Source: Diadema setosum
Lineage: Eukaryota > Echinodermata > Echinoidea > Diadematoida > Diadematidae
Assembly (NCBI GenBank): GCA_033980235.1
Contig: CM067062.1
Coordinates: 5,519,696-5,583,695 of the forward strand
Direction: 5' to 3'
Length of the DNA: 64,000 bases
Below the pieces are notes generated by a model. It searched no databases. It was given only the letters and a program-made list of their open reading frames with translations, and was not told where the DNA came from. Shown one piece after another: positions 33,801 to 42,399 of this stretch (within the stretch, counting starts at the first letter, position 1; each line of letters starts with the position of its first letter). The translations under genes and the position numbers were made by a program.

Positions 33801-36800
33801 CACATGTATTCATAAATTCTAAGGACTGATGCAAAACTTTATCCAAACAGTCCATAAATATAGGGTCAATAATTACATCTATTTGTATGTATAACTAGAA
33901 CAATGTTTGCTTGGTGAGAGGTCTGAGGTTACATACCCATAACATCTCGCACAAATTCAGCTGGTGCTCTTGGGCTCCACTCTTTCTTTTTCTCTGGTAC
34001 GTAGACAGGTTTATCCTTGATCAAAAAAACAAAAACAAAAACAAACAACAACAACAACATGAAGAACTAGAAATGTCGCTACAGCGACTGGTTATACCCC
34101 CGCCAAACAACATTTCATAAGCTTTGGTCAAAACAACATTTCATAAGCTTTGGTCAAAAAACTGAGGAAGTACAATAGTGTAGTTAAATCCGCAAGATCT
34201 TTCCTTGATCTTCTGCCATTAATATGGCGTTACCATGGCAACGTACTTTCGGGTACTGTCGAAAAATGCGTCTTGCACATCTACAACCAAAGGCACACAT
34301 CTGTACCAAGTTTCATGGAAATTGGGCAAAAACTGAGGAAGTAGTTTGCAACACAAAATTTTCCATCATTTTGGCTCATAATATGTGAGCTATTACCATG
34401 GCAACATACTTTTTGTCACTGTCAAGAAATGTGTCATGCTGACCTATATCCTAAGACAAACATTCAATATGAATTCCATGAGAATTGGAAGAACACTGAT
34501 GAAGCAGTTTTGCCATGAAGCATTTTGCCCTATATTTTACCAATAACATGCCGTTACCATGGCAACGCACTTTTTGCCACTGCGGAAATATGTGTCTTGC
34601 ACATTAACATATTCAGATGAACATCTGTACCTAATTTCATAAAAATTGATCAAAAACTGTGGGAGGAGTTCGCGACGCAAGATTTGTACCCATTTTTGCC
34701 CATAATATGCCGTTACCATGGCAACGTACTTTTGGGTACTGCCAAAAAATACATCTTGCACATCTACAACCCAAGGCACACATCTGTGCCAAGTTTTATG
34801 GGAATCGGTTGAAAACTGAGAAAGTAGTTCGCGACGCAAAAGATTTGCAACGGACCGACCGCCCGATCGACCGCCCGACCGACCACCCGACCGACCGACC
34901 GACCGACCGTCCACTGATTCCTATATACCCCCTTCAAACTTCGTTTGGCGGGGGTATAAAAACTCCATTTCAATTTCAATAAAATGTACAGATATGAAGC
35001 ACCTTGAAGTGCCACAACTCCATCTTCATGTTGATAGATTGCAAAGAGTGGCAGGGTTTAGGGGGCTTTGTAGCCCATTTAGTATAATGAAACCCAAATT
35101 GAATGTCCCAGTTTCTGTTTTTTAATGTGAGGAGTGTTGGTAATTGGATGACATCTTCTGGGAGTTTGTTCTACTGTCTACCACTCTCTGCAGGGCTGAA
35201 GAAGTGTCTTCTTATGTCCAGTCTAGGGCATGCTTCTGGGAATGTCCTTGAGGACCATGGTATACATGTTGCTTTCTGGAAGATGGCGTTTGGTCTATAT
35301 TGTCTGGGTTCTCATTGTGCCATGATGCAATAATATGTTTGAATAAAAATCACCCCTCTCCCTTCTGTCTTCCACAGAAGTAGGATTGTGTCTCTTAAGT
35401 CTGATTTCTTAGGGTAGGTTTTTCAGGTTGGGGATCACTTTGGTGGCCCCAGCCTGCACTTTCTCAAGGACTTTCTTGTCTATCTTGGACACCAAACCTG
35501 CACACAGTTCATAATCCATGTGTGGTTTGATAAGTGACTTCTTTATACAGAGTTTTAGGATTACATCTCTACATCTGCTAGTTCTTCTTGATCATTCCCA
35601 AGACTCAATTGGCTCTTCTTCAGTTCATGAGAAAAAAACAAAAACAAAACTTGTTTCATCATGTTTATAAAATCACCAGATCAATAATGAAAAAGAAGGA
35701 AATTCGAAGGAAATCTAGCATCAACATGTTAATAATTAATTACATGAATGTACAAAACGAGCAAATCATTCAAGCAAACGAAACAGTGCGTACGTTGATT
35801 GGCTGGCAAAAGGCGCTCTTTTGATTTAGATTCTGACTCATGTTGACGTCAGCCAATCAACATACGCACTGTTTTGCTCGCTTGAATGGTTTGCTCGTTT
35901 TGTATATATTGTTACGTTCGCGTTTGTTTCATACGTGGGGTTTTACTCCGACGAGTGCACGTTGAAAACGTTCAGTAGTATGTATTTGTTTAACGCAATT
36001 TTGAAGTTTTGTACCACCAAGCATCTCTTTGTAAATCACAATTTGGTGGAATCCATGTTGTATAGAGTTCCAGTCATACTCGCACAAACACTGTAGGTCT
36101 ACTAGACTATATCACTCTCAAACTTTAACTTTGTTGCTTAAACATGCCTTGAGGAGCAGAGGTTTGACTTTGAATTTCTGCCACTTCAATATTTATCCAA
36201 TAGTTTTTTGTTTTGTTTTTAATTACTGAAGAAACTTTGATCACATAAACTAAAAGTTAAAACATCATCATCATATTACTATTGTATTTAAAAGAAGGTC
36301 GAGTTAACTGCGACCAGCCCCAATGCGGCGCGGCGAAGTATAATACTTTTATGTGAAATAGGTGTTAAGGAGCACATCTCGGAGTAGTCAAGAGTTCAAC
36401 AGATGTTCTTTTATCAACATCTTTCTAGACAGAGGCAGTGTAGCCCAACCAGACGCCGTGCAGGGTATAAATTTACAGAGACTGGGCTGTTGCCTGTGTA
36501 TGGTAGCCCTACTACATATTGACCACCCTTTTTGAAACCGACCGCGTATACATTGGCGCACAGAGCGCTTAGAACGCACTTTACTGCGCGCAGAGCATTA
36601 TAAAAATGGATTGGCTATGACCGTTGATGAGGATGGTGTGGGAAAACGCGAAAATTCACTGTTCATTAATGGTTTTAATCAAGGACAAAATTTCGAATGA
36701 ATATTTTCACCGAATCGTACGGTACTGTAATGTCTATGGAAGTTTCTAAAAAGCTTCGTACAACAGGGTGTTCAATACAACTCGGTTTGCGTGCATTGTC

Positions 36801-39800
36801 AATGCAAAAACAGCGGTCGATCTCAATAAGGAGCTTTACCGCGGGGAGCTGAAACGAGGCCAGGCGAGGCCAGGGAACAACGGCATTTGGGCAATTGTGC
36901 ACTTTACGGCCCTATATTATCAGTGGGAGAGTTTACCCTAATCGAGCAGTGCGTGCGAATTTGAGTACCTATCATGCACCGCGGGTCGACAGCATGTCTT
37001 CTGGCACTGTACTGTGTACATGTGTGTGAGATTTCGCGTTGGGATGCAGTGTGTGTGAATGTGTACAGTGTCAACGTGCGTTGGCATAATGAAAGCTTGT
37101 ATGGTACGCCACACGGTTGCTCTTACGCCCTTCCCTGCACGGCGCGGTGTGATCGAGTGCCAGCAGACAGGGACAACGGAACGGAACAAGTGGTAAACTT
37201 CCTAGCTTCAATCATGATTTTAATGAATGAATTTTGCGTTGTACATTGTATCTTGGTTAAGGAATCAATAATTAACCTATTGCAGAGGACATATTTCCAC
37301 TCGCTGCCTTGGCGAAATAATTTTGTGAAACAGTGATGATTAAATAAACCTAAAAAACTAAATCTTATCCCGATTTGTCAGTCTGTTAGTATTTATTTCG
37401 TCTCTACACAGTTACTGTTTAACGAGCCCGACCAGACGCCGTGCGAAGTGTGTATACATGTAGGTTCTAGAGACTCTAGCTACCGATTTACGGGCAGCCA
37501 CTACATGGACACATACACACAGCCTCGCCCGCGTGGTTGGTTTGCGCAATTTGTGATGGGGTCTGATCGGCACGCGAAATCGCGATCACACAGTGTACGT
37601 TGTGTCTGCTAGCTCCGCAGAAGCGCAGTGAGTGAGGCGGGTGTTTAGTGACCTTATCACTTGTCAAACGGCGTTCCTTACAGCAAGAGAAGCTCACCAG
37701 CTAGTGCGTGGTGGTTCATGGGATATTAGGGAGCTTTAGATTTTAGACGCGCGGACGTTTGAGCAGACGCTTGCGCTGGACGTTCTCTTTTCCCTGCGTC
37801 ATGTGGAAAAGTAGCCCTGGAGACCCGCCTGCGGCAGGGTCCTGGCGGCTACTCCACAGTTTCGTTCAAGTGAGAATCACGAACAACTCCCTATTGCCAC
37901 ATATACGGCAACTTCACAAATAAACCATGGCTAAATGTCCATCATAAACACAGTGACAATATAAAATGAATTATACACTACCCCATTGCCTTGGTCCTTC
38001 TCACCAATTTATCTGGAAATTGCATAATTTTCCACATTTTTTAGGAGTAGGCGGTCTGCCCTAGTGGAGAGCTTTGCTGCTATTTTGAACGTGTATATCC
38101 ATCAGTACGCATCTACGCATGCGTAAATAATGACGTCAACGTTACGGACGCAAAAAGGATATGAATAATGCATCATCGCACGGTGAATATGCATCATGTA
38201 TAATAGCGAGAAATAACAGTTGTCAATGCACTGCACTGAATGCATTGTGGGAGCATGTGCAAGTGATTGTGAGTTTTAGTGAGCATCGGTGAGCTGAAGA
38301 TATTTGCCTTATAAGACAGCATTTTCTGCATCATAAGCAATGAAATGCATCAAACAGTCGCCGATGTGAATCATTCAGGTTTAGTCCACCCATGTAAGTA
38401 TTCCCAGTAGTTTTTGTTGAAAAATTAAGGAAATACAGCACCGGAACAGCACCCGTTTGGTACAACATTAAAATATCGAGGCCAAAACGGCGCAGCCCCA
38501 ACACTGTACGTTGGGGCTGCTGGTCGCAGTTAGTGGAAAAGTAGCTTTAGATTACGCTGGGACGCAACGTATAAAAAATACAATCGCGCCCCCATGTGAT
38601 CAGTGCATGAAGAAGCTCTCTACGTCGCAAACTGTGCGGACGTGAAAATAGCCCAGTACGCGTAGTGAAATACTCAGGCGACGCAAGCTAAAAATAGATT
38701 GACTTTACGCGCGCTACTGCGCACGCTCAGAACACGTTTTTTTCCTTTGAACGTCCGCGCGTCTAAAATCTAAAGCTCCCTAAATACCTTGGCATACGGC
38801 GAATGAGGTACCGATAATATAGGGCCGTAAAAGTGCACAATTGCCGGCATTTGATAGTGCTGGATTTTCTGAATCACGTAGGTCAAGTTTTTTACGTGAA
38901 TTTCAGTGTTAAATATTCTTATCAAGCAAATAAACATTACTCATTAGGCGGTCGATAAGTAGTAGGTCCAACCATACTCACGATCACGAGGCAGTGGACC
39001 ATTATCCATGGCCTGGAGGAGCCTAGACATCTACTACCTATCAATGATAGGTATGCTGAGCAATATACTCGTGAATTCAGCCCCACCGTGTGGCGTTCAT
39101 CGGTAGGTATAAGCACGGCGGTGGGGCTTTCTTCCACAGTATAATACTCGTGAATGCGGCCCCACCAAACGGCGTTTACGCGAGATGCATACGGCGGTGG
39201 GGCCGATTTCCACAGCATAGCATCTTTCGTCCTCCCTTTCTCCCGTTTTTTTCTTTGGTCTTCTACTTTTTATACTCGGAAGGACTCCCTAATGTCCCTT
39301 GACTAATTTAATGGCCAATTTAACCATAAATACAACCCTACCTAACCCTAAACCCTAACCCTAACCTAACCTTGCTTGCTAACGCACGGGTGCACGGGCA
39401 CTGCGGTGGGGCCTATTTCACGATTTTGCCATATTTGCATTATAGCATGCTATAGTCTAGGTTCTAACGGCCCTATCCTCATATTTAAAATTAAATTACT
39501 CTGCAACGAAATACACAGTCGGTCGAACCGATCGAAATACTAGTATCAGTGGGACTCATCCGCACGCAAAACAATGCGGCTATCATTCCATTTCAACGTA
39601 CTGTACGTCATATCTATGAACGGTACGAATCATGCATACAACGTTCAGATTCACACGAAACGTCGCGCCAGGATCACTTACAGGATTTCTCATCAACTTC
39701 TCAATTTGAAGACGCTGTTTATCTGCAGTAGACTTTGGAAGGATCAACGGTGCATCTGTTTTCTTACGGAAATGTTTCTTCTTTTCCTCTCCATCGGCCG

Positions 39801-39810
39801 GCTTTTCCAT
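27880..39810 (-). CDS. PRKRIP1: PRKR-interacting protein 1 (PRKRIP1), complete, six exons
   Basis: Exons in transcript order: 39810-39682 (ATG), 34015-33937, 32991-32891, 30848-30763, 29355-29297 and 27998-27880 (TGA 27882-27880). All junctions are GT-AG and in phase, giving 573 nt and 190 aa; human PRKRIP1 is 184 aa. Diagnostic blocks are [20 protein letters not shown] and EEWSPR-like [10 protein letters not shown] near the N-terminus, then [14 protein letters not shown] spanning exons 2-3, then a long basic and charged helix (exons 3-5) rich in Lys/Arg/Glu, then an acidic tail (exon 6) dominated by Asp/Glu. In the human protein the long helix binds dsRNA and PKR and bridges components of the late spliceosome (C*/P); the same role is inferred here. 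The acidic C-terminal exon is the least conserved part, supported mainly by phase, splice site and in-frame stop. The introns hold a SINE, MITEs, a Penelope fragment and a LINE fragment. Confidence 0.93.
28338..29054. mobile_element. Inverted-repeat element with tRNA-like arms, split by a SINE
   Basis: TTGTAACTGATTGACAA at 28338-28354 and AATTACCCTTCATC at ~28725 together match the complement of the right end (GTTGCAACTGATTGACAAAT then TGCCCTTCATC). Further in, GTGGGCATACACCATACTCT...TTGGACTCAAACCAACA pairs with TGTTGGTTTGAGTTCAACCC...CATATGCCCA. The right arm is tRNA-like with a B-box-like GGTTTGAGTTC. The SINE at 28358-28722 interrupts the left arm, so it inserted later. Confidence 0.7.
28358..28722 (-). 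mobile_element. tRNA-derived SINE
   Basis: Minus-strand head TGGCTCAGTTGGTAATGCGT carries an A box, then CTGCCTCGCGATCCTAAGG and the B box GGTTCGAACCC. An unrelated body follows, ending in an (AAAC)n tail at 28358-28382. The predicted anticodon loop is CTCGCGA (Ala-like), but the ~365-bp length, body and simple tail mark a SINE and not a tRNA gene. It lies in PRKRIP1 intron 5, next to exon 6. Confidence 0.85.
29794..30559. mobile_element. MITE relative, TACTGTA...CGCTATA family, copy 2
   Basis: The left end TACTGTAGACGCTATATATT runs into TCGCG. The complement of the right end is TACTGTATACGCTATAATTT then TCACG. TTCGCGA/GCGAAATT motifs recur near both ends. At 766 bp it is longer than copy 1, probably through an internal insertion. 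Located in PRKRIP1 intron 4. Confidence 0.65.
31112..31505 (+). pseudogene. Penelope-like element fragment, GIY-YIG endonuclease domain
   Basis: The 131-codon open stretch contains [19 protein letters not shown], then VSVKDPRPT, then [20 protein letters not shown] and RISEHRWDI. This is the C-terminal part of a Penelope-like retroelement: the RT-EN linker and a GIY-YIG nuclease with the CxxC insert before YIG. No RT core lies upstream, so it is a 5'-truncated remnant. The frame is broken after HWYTR by an inverted-repeat insertion (31478-31634). Beyond it the remaining C-terminal residues ([17 protein letters not shown]) resume at about 31639 before in-frame stops. It sits antisense within PRKRIP1 intron 3. 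Confidence 0.82.
31478..31634. mobile_element. MITE inserted in the Penelope fragment
   Basis: Arms begin CCCATTTCACAAAAAGATGA on one side and CCCATTTCATAAAAGATGTT on the complement of the other. Both continue into ACTCTT(T)GCTGGAATGGCAA. The arms are about 50 bp and total length is about 157 bp. The insertion separates two halves of one retroelement reading frame, which fixes its limits to within a few bases. Confidence 0.75.
32692..32730. mobile_element. 25-bp palindromic insertion with 7-bp direct repeats, copy 1
   Basis: ATTAGAG (32692-32698), then a 25-bp near-perfect palindrome CAGGGAGGTG-TGTCC-CACCTCCCTG (32699-32723), then ATTAGAG (32724-32730). A second copy with different flanks is at 59139-59177. 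Confidence 0.8.
33141..33340. mobile_element. MITE, TACTGTAAAAGTGGA family, copy 2
   Basis: Begins TACTGTAAAAGTGGAAATTT and ends with the complement of TACTGTAAAAGTGGATATTT. It shares interior blocks with copy 1 in the opposite sense (CACAACCAGAA; GCATGAAAATAAAAGCATG). Located in PRKRIP1 intron 2. Confidence 0.85.
34095..34958. mobile_element. TIR element (TATACCCCCGCCAAAC) with internal tandem repeat
   Basis: The left TATACCCCCGCCAAAC pairs with the right GTTTGGCGGGGGTATA. The right end itself forms a hairpin (34923-34958). Inside are four units of about 160-180 bp, each with a (G/A)TTACCATGGCAAC core (~34209, 34393, 34550, 34710), followed by CATCTACA, ACATCTGTACCAAGTTTCAT and AAACTGAGGAAGTAG blocks. 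A GACC-rich tract (34850-34910) precedes the right end. Confidence 0.85.
34850..34910 (+). repeat. (GACC/GCCC)n tract
   Basis: Tandem GACC with GCCC and GATC variants, inside the element 34095-34958. Confidence 0.9.
34985..35600 (-). pseudogene. LINE reverse-transcriptase C-terminal remnant
   Basis: Translation of the minus strand with stops and frameshifts gives [15 protein letters not shown], then [19 protein letters not shown] and NLKNLP, and further on [19 protein letters not shown]. These match the tail of CR1/Rex-type LINE polyproteins (pattern 'LVRPHLDYxxQ...LLERVQRRATK', 'NxLPExVVxAxSVNxFK'). In-frame stops and indels show it is decayed. It lies in PRKRIP1 intron 1 in the same orientation. 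Confidence 0.7.
35752..35906. mobile_element. Foldback MITE with ~55-bp arms
   Basis: Left arm TACAAAACGAGCAAATCATT, then CAAGCAAACGAAACAGTGCG and TACGTTGATTGGCTG. The complement of the right arm is TACAAAACGAGCAAACCATT, then CAAGCGAGCAAAACAGTGCG and TATGTTGATTGGCTG. Confidence 0.9.
36305..38844. mobile_element. Nested inverted-repeat complex
   Basis: Three inverted pairs interlock. GCAATTGTGCACTTTACGGC plus CCTATATTATC at 36891-36921 is mirrored at 38813-38844. AACTGCGACCAGC at 36305 is mirrored at 38519-38531. The element 37729-38780 lies within. ACCAGACGCCGTGC is also directly repeated at 36448-36461 and 37431-37444. No coding region is recognised. The order of insertion is uncertain. Confidence 0.6.
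37729..38780. mobile_element. TIR element with ends GGGAGCTTTAGATTTTAGAC
   Basis: The 33-bp left end (GGGAGCTTTAGATTTTAGAC then GCGCGGACGTT) is exactly mirrored at the right. TA flanks both sides (37727-37728 and 38781-38782). The 1052-bp interior has no transposase frame. Confidence 0.88.
39065..39215 (+). repeat. Two tandem ~79-bp hairpin units
   Basis: ATACTCGTGAAT at 39065 and 39144 starts each unit. Each contains a GCCCCACC...CGGCGGTGGGGC inverted pair and ends TTCCACAG. A partial third end (GCGGTGGGGCC) is at ~39405. Confidence 0.7.
39335..39372 (-). repeat. Interstitial telomere-like (TTAGGG)n tract
   Basis: The plus strand reads about six CCCTAA-type units, some lacking one C (CCTAA). 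This is the animal telomere repeat TTAGGG on the minus strand, 470 bp upstream of the PRKRIP1 ATG side boundary within intron 1. Confidence 0.8.
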
Positions 39811-39907
39811 GTTTCTCTTTGAGTCTTCACGCGTGTTTGTTGTGAGGCAATATAATCCAGCGCTCGCTAAGATAATAATGCGTCTATAGTGGGATGTATA
39901 ATGTACG

Positions 39908-39915
39908 TGACGTGG
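39908..39915 (+). promoter_or_regulatory. UPRE-like TGACGTGG upstream of PRKRIP1
   Basis: An exact TGACGTGG, about 100 bp upstream of the PRKRIP1 ATG, in a GTGACGTGGTCAC context. The motif binds XBP1/ATF6-type bZIP factors in animals. A single copy could be chance. Confidence 0.35.
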
Positions 39916-40003
39916 TCACCGAACTAAAGGACGTGGTACGTGTTTGGATGCGATGGTACAACAAGGAAATTTTATGCATGTATTAAAGCGTTCCATACCT
40001 GAA

Positions 40004-40006
<3 letters not shown>

Positions 40007-40036
<30 letters not shown>
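40007..40036 (+). repeat. Poly(A) tract, 30 nt
   Basis: Uninterrupted A run between PRKRIP1 and XBP1. Confidence 0.9.
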
Positions 40037-40039
<3 letters not shown>

Positions 40040-40819
40040 AAGCACAACATCATGACTGAACTCCCCCTCCACAACATTCAGAAGCACAATATTTTAAAGG
40101 AAAAAATCCAAAATATGTATTGATTGTTTGGCGTGCTTGAAAGTCTTGATTTATCTGTCAGATTTGGCAAATACTGGAAGAAATTCGATATTCAAGGCAG
40201 CGCAGCAACTACAGTAAGCATTCCATACAGCACGTTGTGGATATAATAATAGAAGTGATATAAATTTAACATCTATTTTATGTTTATATTTGGGATTTGG
40301 GAAATGTTCTCCGTGCTTTTGCTATAGGCGCCAGCAGGCGCCATTATAGAAATGAGGATTTCATACATTTACAAACTAGCAAGCCTATAGACCTGTTCTG
40401 ATTGGGAGGTGTTTTTTTTTTTTTTTCTTTCTTTTCTTTTTAGTGTTAATATATTTCAGCCATAAACGGGGGGCTTCCAGCTAGTAAATGTGATCTAACA
40501 ATAACTGTACTGTAGTTTGTTTACTTCCCGAGCATGACACAGCAATGCACCTGACTCATTGAATAATATTTTCTTCTTCTTTTGGACGCCCCCAGATGAA
40601 AATGGCTGGGAGTTTAGAGAAACAACCCCTTTAATGTGATCACATCTACTGCGTTTAGATGCTGTGTATCACCGACAACCAAAACTGGGATCCATACATT
40701 GTATTTCAATCTGAATTGATATTCTGTGGATTGTCCTGTTATTGTGTTTTTTAGTCTTCTTGTATACATAGCACCAGTGCACTTATAAGCTTAGAAACAC
40801 CAGTACAAAGCACCATATA

Positions 40820-40893
40820 AATGCAATAATAATAATAATAATAATAATAATTATTATTATTATTATTATTATTATCATCATCATCATCATCAC
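40820..40893. repeat. (AAT)n(ATT)n(CATCAT)n palindromic microsatellite
   Basis: AAT repeats switch to ATT and then ATC. The preceding ATATAAATGCAATAATAAT resembles the 3' end of a retroposon in minus orientation. Confidence 0.85.
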
Positions 40894-41099
40894 CGTATGT
40901 ATAGAATTGAACTGAGAATGAGTAGATAGCAACATTGCTACATATGTGTGCCAAACAGTTTCAGCCCCCTTTCCCTTTATCTCTTTCTTGTGGTGTACCT
41001 CCGTGGTGAAACAACTTCATTCCTTTACATTAAGTAGGTGGGCGAGAATCAGTTGAAAATTTTTGTACATGTATTTCCAAGTCATATATGTCCATATAA

Positions 41100-42399
41100 T
41101 CAGCTGAACTTGCTTGTTTTTTCACACATTCTCCATTTTTTTTTTTTCAATCGTGGTAATAATACCTCATGCAACTTTGTGTTGTAACATGTAAGTTTGC
41201 ATGTTCCTGACACATGTTATGTCACATTTGTTTATAAATACATTTGTACATAAATGTGTATTACATGTCTATGATGTTAGTACATGTAGGTAAATTAGTG
41301 AGGAATTCATATCACACACAACACACATATCAAACAAAAGAAAAGAGAAGACTGGAAAAACACAAAACTCATATTATGTACTGGAAAAGGAGTTCAGAGC
41401 CATTATCTGCCATATATAGAGGCCCCATACACGCACAAACACTTGAGAGACAAAAACTCCAAAGATATACACCGAGATTCAGCTGTGAAACACAGGAACA
41501 CACAGCACAACCTTCAATCAAGGCAGGCTACAACTCTCATCCATAATTTCAACCAAAATGCATTAGCTCTCTTGAACACACCATCACACTTCTTAGCCTT
41601 ATGAACAGTCCCACACATTCCCATCACTGTTTGGTGATCAACTCACTTAGACAACCAAGATTTACTTTTAGCCTTTTTTTTTTTATTAGATGCTCAAAAT
41701 AAATGAACTATTTACAGTGTAGCTTATGGTGACTCAAACAATCAGTACCAGCAATTGTCGCATACAAATCATCACTGCATATTAACAATACTGAAGAAGA
41801 TGTGATATAGATCTCTCTTTGTGAAACGGTCATCTTTTAGATAAATTTGCCATAACTTCAATCTGGCATGTAAAAACATGTTGCATGAATATTCTGGACG
41901 CATTGATAATTCTGCATATCATAATATTTTGCTATGCCTCTGTACATTTATTTCAATTAATGTACAATGCAGTATCATCAGGATAATACTACAACACTGG
42001 CATCATTATAGTTTGCTGCAAATTGCTAATTCTTCTGTAGTTATTAACATTTTTGCTGTACATAAATTGTTACACAACCATTTTGCCCAGAAATTAGTAG
42101 TACTAAATCAAGGAGTGACCAGAGTCATAAATATAAATGTAATTTGTATAAAATCACGCATCTGGAACAAACTGAGTTGGTTTGATTTTCAGTAAAAGTG
42201 AAAAGCTACAGATTATCTTAGGCCATTTCCCTTCGGAGGAACAGATATTTTGCAAAGGTGGTGTAACAATTAACAACCTCCAAGTATACACAATTTATGT
42301 GCGAGGAAAACTAGAATACAATAGCAGAACATGAACAGTAACTGTACAGGAATCTGGAATGTGATGGCACTAGTATTGGTACATGTACAATGGAGTTTT
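41100..42399 (-). other. Probable XBP1 3' UTR and flank
   Basis: AT-rich non-coding DNA directly after the XBP1 stop. Minus-strand AATAAA at 41952-41947 and 41687-41682 are possible poly(A) signals. No other gene recognised. Confidence 0.4.

Noticed and set aside
34537..35015. Repetitive [14 protein letters not shown] ORFs
   Set aside because: Translation of the GACC-rich tract inside a transposon, present in several frames on both strands.
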